Source: Lepas anatifera
Lineage: Eukaryota > Arthropoda > Thecostraca > Lepadidae
Direction of reading: 5' to 3'
DNA: 64,000 nucleotides
NCBI GenBank assembly: GCA_034440635.1
Contig: JAOTON010002228.1
Coordinates: 162,001-226,000 of the forward strand
The notes under the pieces are model-generated. The model made no database searches. It saw nothing but the letters and a program-made list of their open reading frames with translations, and was not told where the DNA came from. A program made the translations under genes and the position numbers. The first letter of the stretch is position 1. The number at the start of each line of letters is the position of its first letter. Of the stretch, positions 23,787 to 35,159 are shown in pieces.

Positions 23787-24600
23787 TAGACCTGTTCATA
23801 TTAGACCTTTGTCTTTAAAAGTGTTCAAACTGATACTTTTCCCGTTCTCCAAGGTCTCAATGAACGGAATATAGCCTTTATTTTGCTCTTGGACCTTTGC
23901 TATGCCTGCCTCAAAAGCCATATAGTTTTTTTTGTTGAAGTTTTAAAAAAACACTGCTAAACTCGGGATATTTGGCCATTGTTTGAATTATACCTTCCTA
24001 GGGGATGATGCTATAGCGTAAAAAATGCTGCCAAATGAAAGCTAATGCATCTTTTCTCATTCTACTAAAGTCTTAATTTTTTCTGTCGGGTCATCTCAGG
24101 TCACGGAGATATTTAAGGTCACGTGACCCGACCTCAAAACCCGAAATCACGAGTTTGATGCGGTGGCAAGGGATTAAGTGTCAACCGATTAGTTTGAAAC
24201 TGCTTCAGCAGCACGCAGACATCATGGGCTACACATCTGCACATAATAATAATCATCTTTTGCCTAAGATGGGGTCAATTTTGAGTTCACCCCATTATAA
24301 GGATATGAATAAAAATGCAACAGGCCGGTTTTTAAGCCAAATATGGCATGAACAAGTTCTTACTGCTTCTGCCGTATAGCCTTGATACGTGTATGGCTCT
24401 CAAGTTGTTATTTTAAGCGTCTGCTCTTTCAGAGGTCATCTAAGGTCACCTCGAGGTAATATATTCAAAGGACAATAACTCATCACCAAATTGAGATAGA
24501 GCGGCCATTTTTATTTCATACTGCGCTTGTCTTGTCACGGGGATTTGATTGAAATAACATATGACCATACCAGGTCACGGTGTAAGCTTGACTTAGGTCA
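23787..24600 (+). repeat. left terminal inverted repeat of the 4.53-kb transposon
   Basis: About 814 bp. It contains at least six AGGTCA/TGACCT sites. From 24061 on, and continuing past the arm to about 24870, it is collinear with the family 1 TTAA elements at 11177 and 15889. Confidence 0.85.
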
Positions 24601-24870
24601 AGGTCAGGTCATTTTTACTAATTGACCTTTGAAAGTCATTTTATGCATTATTCGATTCGCCACGACGAGGGGACTTCAGTTATACCAAAATATATTTTCT
24701 GGCTTCAGTCAGTCAGAATGTATCGGGGGAAAACTAAAAATACCCATTGTAAGCCTTTTGCAGTCTGTGATCTCTGTTGACCTCAATATTGACCTGAACC
24801 AGAAATTTCTCTCCGCCATGTCAACACGGTTCGTACGCCACGCAGTCATGCAATGTTTTCACACAATGTT

Positions 24871-25276
24871 GTAGAAAGGGGTGGGTACGGCTCAGAGAGC
24901 GCACTTTGCCCCTCAAAAGGCGATCTTTATCACCCAAGGCCGCTTAGTGTCGTTGAGGGGATGCAGATTCTTGGCTTGCAGACCTAGTGTAAACTCATTT
25001 TTTAGAGGTGCCCCCGCCCTATTGAACCCGTCTCTGATCCACGTTAAACTTACTAAAGGTAAAGACAATGGTACAATCAGCCATTCATATATTTGATTTC
25101 TTTCTACTTGACACGACAATGGTGTACATTAGCTGTATATGAATCTTTGCACATTCACTATTAGGTGTGTGTCTTTAGATGGGACACGACAAAAATGACA
25201 TAGAAGTATGATAACATTACTAACACCATCATTGTGTAAGAAACTGTCACATAGGATGACACTCAACCATGCATTG
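24871..25276. other. transposon interior without recognisable gene
   Basis: Lies between the left arm and the 3' end of the transposase-like gene. Only short frames; probably 3' untranslated sequence of the element. Confidence 0.4.
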
Positions 25277-26678
25277 TTACTTGTTCAATGTGGCTTTACG
25301 GAAACTGTCAAATTTCTTTCTGTGGTACTCTACGACTTGAAGCAAGCAGCTTCTCTGTTCTCGGTCGGTGGTGATGTGAGTCGCGAAGTCACTCATTAGT
25401 TTGACTCCTCTCTCAGCCACATCATTCGTCACTTTTACTGACTTCACAAACTGCTGTGCCTTTTTGTACCTGTCATTTTCTCCCCAGGAGTCTGCAGGGG
25501 CAGTGAGCCAGTCACACTTCATCCCAAGAGCGTCAAACATGAAGTGAGACTCTGGGCCTACCAAGTCTGAGAGAAGTGTAGCCTCGTTGATGACAGGAAA
25601 TACTGGCTTTCCTCTCCTGTAACTGTCAGGTTTCTCTGTCTCTGACAGCTTGACAGCGAGCTCCTCCTTTGCTGACTTGGTCATGATGTCATTCGAGCTG
25701 AATAAGGTGAATTAACATTCACCTTAACATAAACATTGTTTAACATTCACATTAACATTCACCAGCTCCTGGGTCAGATACCAGCGATGGTTCGTCAATT
25801 TCTTCAGAACAGACGTCGCTAGTTCATGATCATGCTGTTTGTATTGCAGCATGTCCTGCATCAGCTGGAGGTCATGGATCGGTGCATCAGCAGCAGATGT
25901 TGCCGTCACCCAATGTCTTGTGTAGAACAATGCCAGGAACCTATTTATCCTCGCGAGCTGGAAGATAGTGTCATTGTTGTACTTCAGTTCCTTGGAGAAC
26001 AGGAGCAAATTCTGAATCCTCACTAGTTCCAGTGCCTTGACGGTTTTCTGGGTCTTCATCAGTTGAAATTTCCCCAACTCCTGCTGCTTCAGCAGTCACT
26101 GGTGACAGCATTCTTTCTTCTCTTTCTTCCCGGAAGCTTTTCTGTCTTGACTTCTTCTCAAACACTTTGTCATGGCCTGACATATATGCAAGTCGAGTGG
26201 TTTGTTGGTCTAAGTAGAAGTTGACGTCTTCTTCTTTGGTCTCCTTTGTAAGCAGCCTGTCAGTTTTTATCTCCTCCACAGCATCTTTTGATCCAATGTC
26301 AAACAACTTTTCCAGCTCGTTCAGAAAGTCAGTTCGTTTCTCCTCCTCAGGTTTGCTGTCTCTTCCCTTGTTTCTGATTATTTTTCTGCACTTTTCATGA
26401 AGGATCAGGAAGTGGTTGACTGCATTTGGTCCTGTCATTGTTCTAATCCTTGCCATATTCCAGAATGGCAACACGACATCCACCGTATCACTGACCAGAG
26501 ACCTTGTATCACTGTTGGGATTCTTGTTTCTCAAATGCAGGAAATATAGGAACACCTGGCGATTAGTAGGAAGCTGAGAGCCACTGATACTGGAGCTGGC
26601 TTGCCAAATGAGAAACCCATCACTTGACGACCTAGTGACGGGCGTTGCCACCTTTCTTCTTTTTTTGCGTTGGTTCAT
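25277..26678 (-). pseudogene. unnamed DDE-like transposase, internally deleted
   Basis: Three minus-strand blocks. 26678-25971 encodes a charged N-terminal domain (LPTNRQVFLYFLHLRNKN, then ELEKLFDIGSKDAVEEIK). 26077-25745 has INRFLALFYTRHWVTA and NHRWYLTQELV. 25684-25277 ends with VTNDVAERGVKLMSDF and LLQVVEYHRKKF. I remember this order from unannotated arthropod and cnidarian proteins that have a central domain with WDGK and DTTASNTG motifs; that centre is missing here. The Glu in NDxAER may be the last catalytic acid, by analogy with other DDE enzymes (inference). A degenerate AACATTCACCTT repeat at 25712-25760 breaks the frame. A possible 3' splice site (ATTTCAG, near 26760) lies upstream, so a 5' exon or a start nearer 26745 is possible. 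Confidence 0.6.
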
Positions 26679-26760
26679 GCTCTTTGCTTATATCGCTGAC
26701 CACTTTCCCGCCGCGTAGTTTTCTTCCAGATTCCATGTCAGCACCTCTCATTCAACCTGA

Positions 26761-27500
26761 AATGAAGAAATAAACATAACTCTTTTTAACCTATTGCTCG
26801 ATTGCATAAAGAGAAACGTTTTACAATCAATTCATTTGTTATATAACATCATTCATTCTGAGCATCACAATATGTGTGTATGCTTGTGCGTTAAGATCAA
26901 TGCAATTTACACACGTTTTCACAGTGGCAGGCACTCGCTAACTTCAGCCCAAATTCCAGAACGATAATTCGATCACTTTGCGTGCCTAAGGACGCCCATT
27001 TCGCTAACGAAAGCGATAACTTTTTTTAGCTGTTGAGTGAGTAGGAAGACCAAAGCCTTTTAAGTGATGTTCCGAATGTATCATAAGCGAAACGTAAAAC
27101 ACGAAATAACCTTTGAAATAAAAACAAAGCATTTTAAACTGGAAATCTATATTGGTGCCCACAATCCACATACAGCAAATGCAAAAGTAAGCAATATTCA
27201 CAACACAAACCTTTTACCACACGCTTGTAGATCCTTGCTGAACAACCTCCACACAGTGTCTGATGCGACTGAACAGTGCCCGGCATCATGTTCACTAGCT
27301 GGGCGCCGAGAGGAGTCAAATGCTCAACAACAACCTGAGCTGGCCATCTGAAATGTGATCCTCGCGGTGCGGGGAACGAGCTTGGCTGTAGCCGAGTCTT
27401 TGTTTTGGAAATCACAGTCAGGCATGCCTCTGTCGACTATCGATGTGTGAAATGAGCGGTCACAAAATACACTCCTATCAAAAAAGGGTTCCAATGATAA
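26761..27500. other. transposon 5' region, no recognisable gene
   Basis: Between the gene and the right arm. It may hold the promoter and a 5' exon of the transposase-like gene; nothing definite is visible. Confidence 0.4.
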
Positions 27501-28316
27501 TGACCTAGGTCAAGTTTACGCCATGACCCGGTATGGTCATATTTTATTTTAATCAAATCCCCGTGACAAGACAAGCACCATGAAATAAAAATGAGAGCTC
27601 TATCTCAATTTGGTGATGATTTATTGTCCTTTGAATATATAACTTATAGGTGACCTTAGATGACCTCTGAAAGGTCAAATGCTTAAACGAACAACTTGAG
27701 AGCAATAAACGTATTAAGACTATACGGCAGAAGCAGTTAGAACTTATTCATGCCATATTTTGCTTAAAAAAAACCGGCCTGTTGCCTTTTCATTCATATC
27801 GTTATAATGGGGTGACCTCAAAATTGACCCCATCTTAGGTAAAACATAATAATTATTATGGGCAGATGTGTAGCCCATGATGTCTGCGTGCTGCTGAAGC
27901 AGTTTCAAACTAATCGGTGGACACTTATTCGCTTGGCACCGCATCAAACTCGTGATTTCGGGTTTTGAGGTCGGGTCACGTGACCTTAAATATCTCCGTG
28001 GCCTGAGATGACCCGACAGAAAAAAATTAAGACTTGGGTAGAATGAGAAAAGATGCATTAGCTTTCATTTGGCAGCATTTTTCACGCTATAGCATCATCC
28101 TCTAAGAAGCTATAATTCAAACAATGACCAAATATCCCGAATTTAGCAGTGTTTTTTTAAAAACTTCAACAAAAAAACTATATGGCTTTTGAGGCAGGCA
28201 TAGCAAAGGTCCAAGATCAAAATAAAGGCTATATTTCGTTCATTGAGACCTTGGAGAACGGGACAAGTATCAGTTTGAACATTTTTGAAGACAAAGGTCT
28301 AATATGAACAGGTCTA
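27501..28316 (-). repeat. right terminal inverted repeat of the 4.53-kb transposon
   Basis: Reverse complement of 23787-24600 over its whole length. It ends AACAGGTCTA and is followed by the 9-bp duplication. Confidence 0.85.
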
Positions 28317-28325
28317 ATGCGTCGT

Positions 28326-28893
28326 CTCGTCCTTGTCCGTTGTTTTATGTCTGTTGTTGCCTTGTGTCGTGCTAGTCTGCATAGTGTCGTCTTTATCAAG
28401 GCATTGTCTGTTGTTAATGCTGCTGTCTTGTCCCGTTCTAGGCTGTGTAGTCTCGTCCTTGTCGTGTTTGGGTTTTGTGGACAGGTGTTGGTGTAGGAGT
28501 TGTCGGATGGTGCTATCTATGTCAATAAGACGGTAGTTGTTGTTTACTAGTATTTGCGTAATTCTATCCAGTTCTTGGTGCAGCACGGCCCACGTACTGC
28601 AATGTCTGATGGCCCTGTGGACATATGCTCGGATTACGCTTTGTTTGTATGTGTCAGGGAATTCGCTATTTCCGTTTCGGCATGCACCATTATCGGTTGG
28701 TTTCCTGTACACCGTACTAACGAAGTCCCCGTTGGTACTGGATGCATTTACCAGCACGTCAAGAAATGGGATCTTATTATTAACGGATGGCTCAATAGTG
28801 AACGTGAGAACTGAATGTTGTTCTAGTTTGTTTTTTTCAGAATTTGAAGGTGCTCTTCATCTGCAATGTCTACAAATATATCATCTACGTATC
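28326..28893 (-). pseudogene. PLE copy A, reverse transcriptase C-terminal part
   Basis: Minus-strand Penelope-type RT region. NKIPFLDVLV and FVSTVYRKPTDNG are characteristic of the segment after the catalytic box, followed by a helical thumb-like stretch (YVHRAIRHCSTW, LHQELDRITQILVNNNY) and a Lys/Asp/Thr/Gln-rich linker (DKDETTQ repeats). The linker is cut at 28317 by the 4.53-kb transposon, and the GIY-YIG domain follows beyond it at 23640-23185. Upstream the frame reaches the RT palm at 29098 across a 191-bp insertion. Confidence 0.82.
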
Positions 28894-28906
28894 ATCATCT
28901 ATGTAT

Positions 28907-29097
28907 GTATATTTTCACGTGTACCTGCTTGCTGTTCGCCCTAAATTCAAATTGAATTTAAAAATCATTGCTATCAATGACTTTCAAATTCAAAACCTGC
29001 TCCTGAAGAGGACACGCCGTCGGAATATCAATATACTATTTGGCATTTTCAATTTCATTATACTATGAGCGATTGCCGGTTAATTTTTTATAACATT
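28907..29097. mobile_element. 191-bp insertion in the PLE with 13-bp duplication
   Basis: ATCATCTATGTAT occurs at 28894-28906 and 29098-29110, and the PLE palm sequence is interrupted between them. The insert contains CCTGAAGAGGACACGCC then GTCGGAATATC (29002 on), which looks like a retroelement 3' end with a decayed hammerhead-like core. Too short to code. Confidence 0.6.
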
Positions 29098-29430
29098 ATC
29101 ATCTATGTATCGGCAGAATACATGTGGTTTTGTGTCCATCGATTCCAGGGCAGTGGACTCAACGTGAGACATGTAGCTCTCCACAAATAGTACACCCAAC
29201 GGTGAGCCCATGGCCACCCTGTCCACCTGTTGATACAGGTTGCCACGAGGACATCTAAAAGGCGTGCCTTTCGTGCAGATGCGTAGCATTTCCCTAAGAA
29301 TGAGCCTAGGGACATGTGGGGGCGGAATGGAATCATGTTCATACGCATTTTTCAGTTTTTTTTTAATTTTTATGCCCACTACCCGTTTAAATAGGTAGGC
29401 AGGAGTGCCCTTCCATACCCGTGCGGTCAT
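29080..29430 (-). pseudogene. PLE copy A, reverse transcriptase palm
   Basis: The minus-strand frame includes CTKGTPFRCPRGNLYQQVD, then GSPLGVLFVESYMSH and the catalytic CRYIDD box, the Penelope-type counterpart of YxDD. The frame ends inside the 191-bp insertion. Upstream of 29430 it decays and no N-terminal RT part is visible, so this PLE is 5'-truncated. Confidence 0.85.
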
Positions 29431-29713
29431 ACCCTAATTTTGTCCGATTGAGCACACCAGAAAATAGGTTAGTTTCATTATGTTAGTTGACCGCACCACT
29501 CCCCGCTCTTTTTATATATAAGTTACTCTCTGCCTTATCCCGATTTTAGTATGTTCCCACGTCATGGCCCCAACGAAGGCTTAGGTTAACTAGTTACTAT
29601 CGATGGGGCCAGGACGATAGTCATGTTAGGGTATTAGTGGGTGGGTTAGTTCCTAAATGGGCTATGAGACCAAGAACATGTCACATTGAAGAAAGGTGAG
29701 AAAAACGTAGTGA

Positions 29714-29717
<4 letters not shown>

Positions 29718-29756
<39 letters not shown>
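29718..29756. repeat. (GA)n microsatellite
   Basis: About 39 bp of GA dinucleotides near the 3' end of LINE B. Confidence 0.93.
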
Positions 29757-29758
<2 letters not shown>

Positions 29759-29855
29759 GGTGAAATCAATACATTAGGAGCTTATGTCTGGAAAGAAGAA
29801 CGAATATTTCAAGAGCAAAAGACAAACAATGCGTTATTATTGGTTTTGATTTGTT

Positions 29856-32800
29856 TTAACCCCGCTCATCTATTTCCTCTGATAGATATTTATTGAAAAG
29901 AAATTTTCTGACCTGTTTTTTAAGACTGGATTTCTCTAGGGGGACTTCGTTCAGCTTTGGAAATAATGGACACATTATATCATTCCACACCCTTGGAGCG
30001 TAAATCGAAAATGCAAACTGTCTATAAATTGTAGATGCAAAAGGAACTTTAAAGTGATGAACTAACCTGGTGCTGCTAGATATGTGAAGTTCCAAGAGAG
30101 ATGCAATGGCAGTGGGTAAGGTTCTATTGAGATATTTTGAAAGAACGACAATGTGTTGTTCCTTTACAATATCAGAAAGCTTGACCAGCTCTAATGCTAT
30201 AAAAAGTTGATTTGTTGGATGGAAAAAAGGTTTCTTAGCAATTATCCTAACGGCTCTTTTTTGTAACTTAAATAGACGATCAAGTTTAGTGGCATAGTTC
30301 GAGCCCCAGACAATGGCACAGTAATTTAGGTGTGGAAGAACTAATGAGTTATATAGGCATAAGAGTTCACGCGATGAAAGAAAAAAACTTTGCCCTGCTC
30401 ATTATCCCAATATTTCTGCTTATGATAGTTGATATGTGTTCAATATGGGAGTCCCATTTTAGGCTTTCATCAATTTGAACTCCTAGATACTTTAGCTTGC
30501 TTTCGCGAGATAATTTTTCTCCATTTAGTATTAGTTCCAAATCAGCTTCCTTCCTTTTGGAGTAAATCTGATAGCATGATTTCGAAACATTCAGTGAAAG
30601 GCGATTAGCTCTAAACCAATTCGTTACTTTTAGGAGCGTGATTTGTATGTTTTCTTGAAGCTGTTCTCGAGATTTACCTTTAATTAAAATAGCTGTATCA
30701 TCAGCAAAAAGATAGAAGGTTGCCAATTTTGAAACTAAATGAAGATCATTAATATAAATTAAGAAAAGGAGAGGGCCAAGGACTGAACCCTGTGGGACAC
30801 CCATGGATATTTTTTCTAGATCCGACTTTGTGTTATGAACGGTTGTTGACTGGTATCTGTTACATAGGTAGGATGATAATAATTCAAACAGTTTTCCACC
30901 AATTCCAATTCGTTTAAGTTTTTTCAAAAGTATGTCAAAATTAACGGTGTCAAATGCTTTTTTAAGATCTAGATAAATTCCACATGTAATACAGTTGTCT
31001 TCGAGTGATTTAGTAACTGCGTCATAGACATGAACAATGGGCATATAGGTGCTATGATTTTGTCTAAATCCAAATTGCAGAGAATAAAGTAAATTTTTTC
31101 TTGCAAATAGCCTGATAGATATTGATAAATGATTTTTTCTAAAATTTTTGAGAAAATAGGAAGAAGAGAGATAGGGCGATAGTTTGTAAATTCTCGGGGG
31201 TCTCCTGCTTTAAAGATGGGTATAATAGATGCAATTTTCAATTTATTAGGAAATAAGCCTGTATGCAAGCAAATATTGAAGAAATGAGTCAAACAAGGAA
31301 GACAAGCTTTATATGTAGACATAAGAATGTACGTACTAATCTGATCGAAGCCTCCGCTTACGGGGTTCAGCCCTTTGATGATGGTTTCAAGCTGCACGGG
31401 ATTTGTAGTCAAAACAGGTTCAAATAATTCACACTGAGGGAGCAATAAATCTAAGTAGTCATTGTCTGGGGACGGAATGTTTTCTTCTAATCTAGATCCT
31501 ATGTTAGAGAAGAAAGTATTGAAACCATTTGATATTGCATCTCCCTTGTAAACTTTGCCTTCAGCATCAACAAAGCTTGTGGGATAATCATAACTTTTTT
31601 TACGTTTCCTATTCATTACTTCATCAATAAGTTGCCATATTTTTTTACCATTCCCCTTGTTGGCTTCAAAAGACTGCTCATAGTATGCTCTCTTTGCATC
31701 CTTTAGGAGTTTAGTCAAAATATTTCTATATCTTTTATACCTTATCTCAGGTTCACTTGTTTCAGTATGTTGAAGGTTCCTTCCCTGAATTCTTTTATGT
31801 TTTTCAGCTATGGCTTTATTGAAGAGTTTAGTCTTGCGATTAATACATGAGAGCAGACCAGGAGTAATCCATGGCTTTTTAGGCGTTTTTTCCTGCTTGG
31901 CGTAAATATTTTGGAACATTTTTCAATTCCACTTCTGTATATGTCAATCAGTTTATTACAAGCTATGTTTGGGTCAGTTATTTCTTCAAAATTTACGAGC
32001 CTATCTTTTATATGTTCATTAAGCTCAGGAACTTTCGTTTTGTCAAATAATTTAATCTGTTTATTACAACTGTATTTTTTACACTTTAAAGATATATCCA
32101 GGCTAAGGAAGATAGGAAAGTGGTCTGATACATCATCAATGATGATACCTGAAGATGTTATCAAGTCTAAATTATTTATAAAGAAATTATCTAGCAAGGA
32201 CGGATCATGGTTTTTGTGAATCCTAGTTGGTTTAGATATTGTAGGCCATAGATTAAATGAGACCATAATGTTATGAAACCTCAGAGCATTTTTATCCTTA
32301 GGTAGTTGCCAAAAATTGAAATTGAAATCACCCCCCAATGACATGAGTTTCATTGCTGTTATCAATCTTGCACAAGGTACGTTCCAACTGATCAAAGAAT
32401 ATCGAGTTATTATAAACTGGAGGCTTATATATTTCACCTACAACAATATTTTTGCAATAATTTTTATCTACAACAGGGATTTCAACAAAAGTCGACTCCA
32501 TCAACATTTCCTCAAGATCACACCTGCGTTTGCTCTCATACTTTTTATGAACATATATTGCGGTACCTCCACCTTGGAGAACATGCCTACTGGATGCATA
32601 GAGAACATAATCGTCAATTTCGAAAAAGATGTTCTATGTCTTTTTTGAGCCAGGTCTCTGCAATACAAATTACAGACCATACAACTCCTGATCTGGTAAA
32701 TAAATGTTGAATGTCATCAAATTTGTTTTTGACTGATCTTGCATTCAAATGGATTAATGAGAAATGTTTTATATGTGCCAATGGGAGCTGCAGGTCATAG

Positions 32801-32930
32801 TAAGAACATTGATCCGTTTTTTCCTGAAAGAGGAACTTTGAGCCATCATCATGATCCAAAAAGGAGAATGAGTAAGGATTCTTAAAACAAAAAAAATTGT
32901 TTAAACTATTTTGCGTGTGTGTCATTTTTT
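29856..32930 (-). pseudogene. LINE B ORF2: endonuclease and reverse transcriptase, multiply frameshifted
   Basis: Minus-strand non-LTR ORF2 in order. APE endonuclease start LIHLNARSVKNKFDDI (about 32760) and its middle GGDFNFNFWQLP and LLDNFFINN (32340-32190). A linker and RT start follow, with ITPGLLSCINRKTK and NYRPISLLPIFSKILEKI (31170). The RT core has YLDLKKAFDTVN, GVPQGSVLGPLLFLIYINDL and FADDTAI (30990-30690). The C-terminal region has HLNYCAIVWGSN and FSIYAPRVWNDI (30300-29990). Frame breaks fall near 30370, 31000, 31870 and 32450-32610. The protein style fits the CR1/L2/Daphne side of the LINE tree, without tools to decide. Inactive. Confidence 0.87.
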
Positions 32931-33870
32931 AAGTGGTTCTGATATCAATATAGTGGGGCAGGGAAAATGCTCGTTTTTGCTTGTAACAAAAGTGACGTAT
33001 GAATTTAGTGTTGCTTCTTTCAAGTAACGTTTCATTCTACTCAGTGCTCTCTCAATAGAATTGAAAATAAAGTTCTGGACATTCAGGAATGAAATGGAAA
33101 TGAAGTATTTCTACATGAATACTCTAACAATGAAATGTGCAATTTTGTATGGTTCTATCAAATAGCAGTCCTCTGGTCACCAAAAGAATCCATGCCTCCG
33201 ATCTCGCACTCCCCAGGTCCTAATACCTACCAAATTAGGAGAGAAAAGGAAGGCAGTACAGAATGGTATGCAGTGCCTACTATGATTATATTCATATGAT
33301 GCAATAATCTCACAATAGTATTTTCATGAAAAAAAAACCAAAAACGTCACCGATACTAACTTGAACACAAGAATTCATTATTGACAGTTTACTAAGCATG
33401 AAAAACATATACATATGCGGAAAGGTGGAAAACACAACACTACCGTACTCTTTTTAAAGATCAGCATGGGACGAACCCAGGTTCAAGACAATGGCGGCAG
33501 AACAAACCATAACACAATGAAAACTTGAAGGCATGTATCTTTAAGTTTAAATATAAACCCCAAAAAAGCAAAGTAAAGCTAGTAAAGTAAAGCAAAACCC
33601 CTCCACGCACCCACACCAGGATACCCATGATCAGTCCAGTCCAATTCCTGGCCATAAAGCAGGAACATGATCCACAAGTTTGGCACCTTTCAGTCAGGTC
33701 CATAGTGGCACGCCATATCTAAGCCTTCACATAGTCCTGGTATTTTCCATAGCTCAGTATCCATTGAAAATTCAGCAGAAGATATCCATACATTACTCAG
33801 CCACGCGCAACCCCCGACCGCTCCCCGGCTGAACTCATCTGATCAGGCAGGATTGCTTTCAACTGATGGA
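32931..33870. other. inter-ORF or inserted sequence, no gene recognised
   Basis: Between LINE B ORF2 and the tandem repeat. Only short frames. It may be LINE B sequence or later insertions. Confidence 0.35.
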
Positions 33871-34191
33871 TTTTTTGAGGCCCCAGTGTCCAGGTTAAAA
33901 AGATTAAAACTGGTACTGAGCACACCAAGTACCACATTCACACACAGAATCACTCGACAACCACCCACGCAGCTCCAATAGCACCACGGCAGAGCTGGCG
34001 GGGGGCTGCCTGGGGCCTTCATAGAAACCCAGTATCTTTAATTTTTTTCAGGCCCCAGTGTCCAGGTTAAAAAATTAAAACCGGTACTGAGCACACCAAG
34101 TACCACATTCACACACAGATTCACTCGACAACCACCCACACAGCTCCAATAGCACTCTGGCAGAGCTGGCGGGCGGTTGCCTGGGGCCTTC
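33871..34191. repeat. two copies of a ~150-bp direct repeat
   Basis: 33871-34020 and 34043-34191 share GGCCCCAGTGTCCAGG, then GAGCACACCAAGTACCACA and CAGAGCTGGCGGG, with about one difference in fifteen, separated by 22 bp. Confidence 0.85.
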
Positions 34192-34927
34192 CGAGAGGCA
34201 AGGTAACATAAGAGAGAAAATTAAAAAAGGGCAGCCAGGGAAGCCACATGTGGATTATTGCAATGCAGTTCTGCACACTCCAGACACTATTTATCCAATC
34301 ATCTACCAGCAAGGCAGCTCAAAAGGAATCACAGGTGTGTGCGCAGAGGGGAAGTGCATGTGGGAAATTTAATCACTTAAGTGCAATAGATCAGGATGGC
34401 CCCCTTCAAGTAATCATAACATGCTTGGAAAGGCATAAGTCACCATCTTTAACTAAGCCCCTCCAATGCATGATCATCGCTGGAAATCAAGCAACATTTG
34501 AAAATTGAAAACTTCTGAGTAGTTTTATCACATAATTAGGTATAAACTGTAAATAAAGTACCTGTGATTTAGCTAAATACTTTATTGTACACATTTTTCT
34601 TAATATCTACTTCAGCTATTCTTATTCGACCTTTTAATCGGGTATAGGATGATTACATTGATGTGATATCTAAGGTATTTACTTGACAGAGGTGTATACT
34701 GAAAAGCTATATCTACAAGAAAGTTACACATGTGAAAAATAAGATGCATGGTCAAAGGAAAGGACCCGGAAAGTGCGAGACCAGAACCATGTATAAATCA
34801 GTATTTCATTCATATAAGTGATGCTGTTTTAAACATCAAATTCACACATTTGGGTTTCATGCATGACATCAATCATGAGGTGACCTTGAAAGTATATGTA
34901 CTTTGCAAGTATTTACTAGAATTTCAT

Positions 34928-35110
34928 TGCACAGCAACTATTTCTCTCAGTTCCTGAATGGTCATTTGATCCGACATTTCAAGTGGAAAATTGAACAAAG
35001 CCCCTAGTATCAGTATGACTGCTATTTTAGAACCCTATATTGAGATCAGTCAAAGAAAAAAAGGTAGGTGATCAAAACATGGAATTAAGATGATGCCACA
35101 TGCATAGATC
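34928..35110 (-). repeat. 183-bp direct repeat, copy 1 (5' end of LINE ORF1)
   Basis: Identical by eye to 36115-36297, which spans the 5' leader and first codons of the ORF1 gene. Here the reading frame diverges after the first ~17 codons. Confidence 0.88.
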
Positions 35111-35159
35111 CTTTGAGATCTTTTTTGTTTCTTTACACTTTGTGGTGAAGGTGTTTTTT

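Larger units (their letters stand above)
23787..28316. mobile_element. 4.53-kb DNA transposon with ~815-bp inverted repeats and 9-bp duplication
   Basis: The ends read TAGACCTGTTCATATTAGAC on both strands. Inverted arms 23787-24600 and 27501-28316 align end to end with roughly one mismatch in ten over the outer 110 bp. ATGCGTCGT is duplicated at 23778-23786 and 28317-28325, and the PLE reading on both sides is interrupted here. The arms are dense in AGGTCA. The interior carries one minus-strand transposase-like gene (next entry). Long inverted ends and 9-bp duplication resemble Mutator-type elements, but the protein does not look like a MULE transposase, so I leave the superfamily open. Confidence 0.85.

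Noticed and set aside
29718..29756. (GA)n as the 3' tail of LINE B
   Set aside because: Separated from the last coding motif by ordinary sequence, with no duplication to define an element end there.
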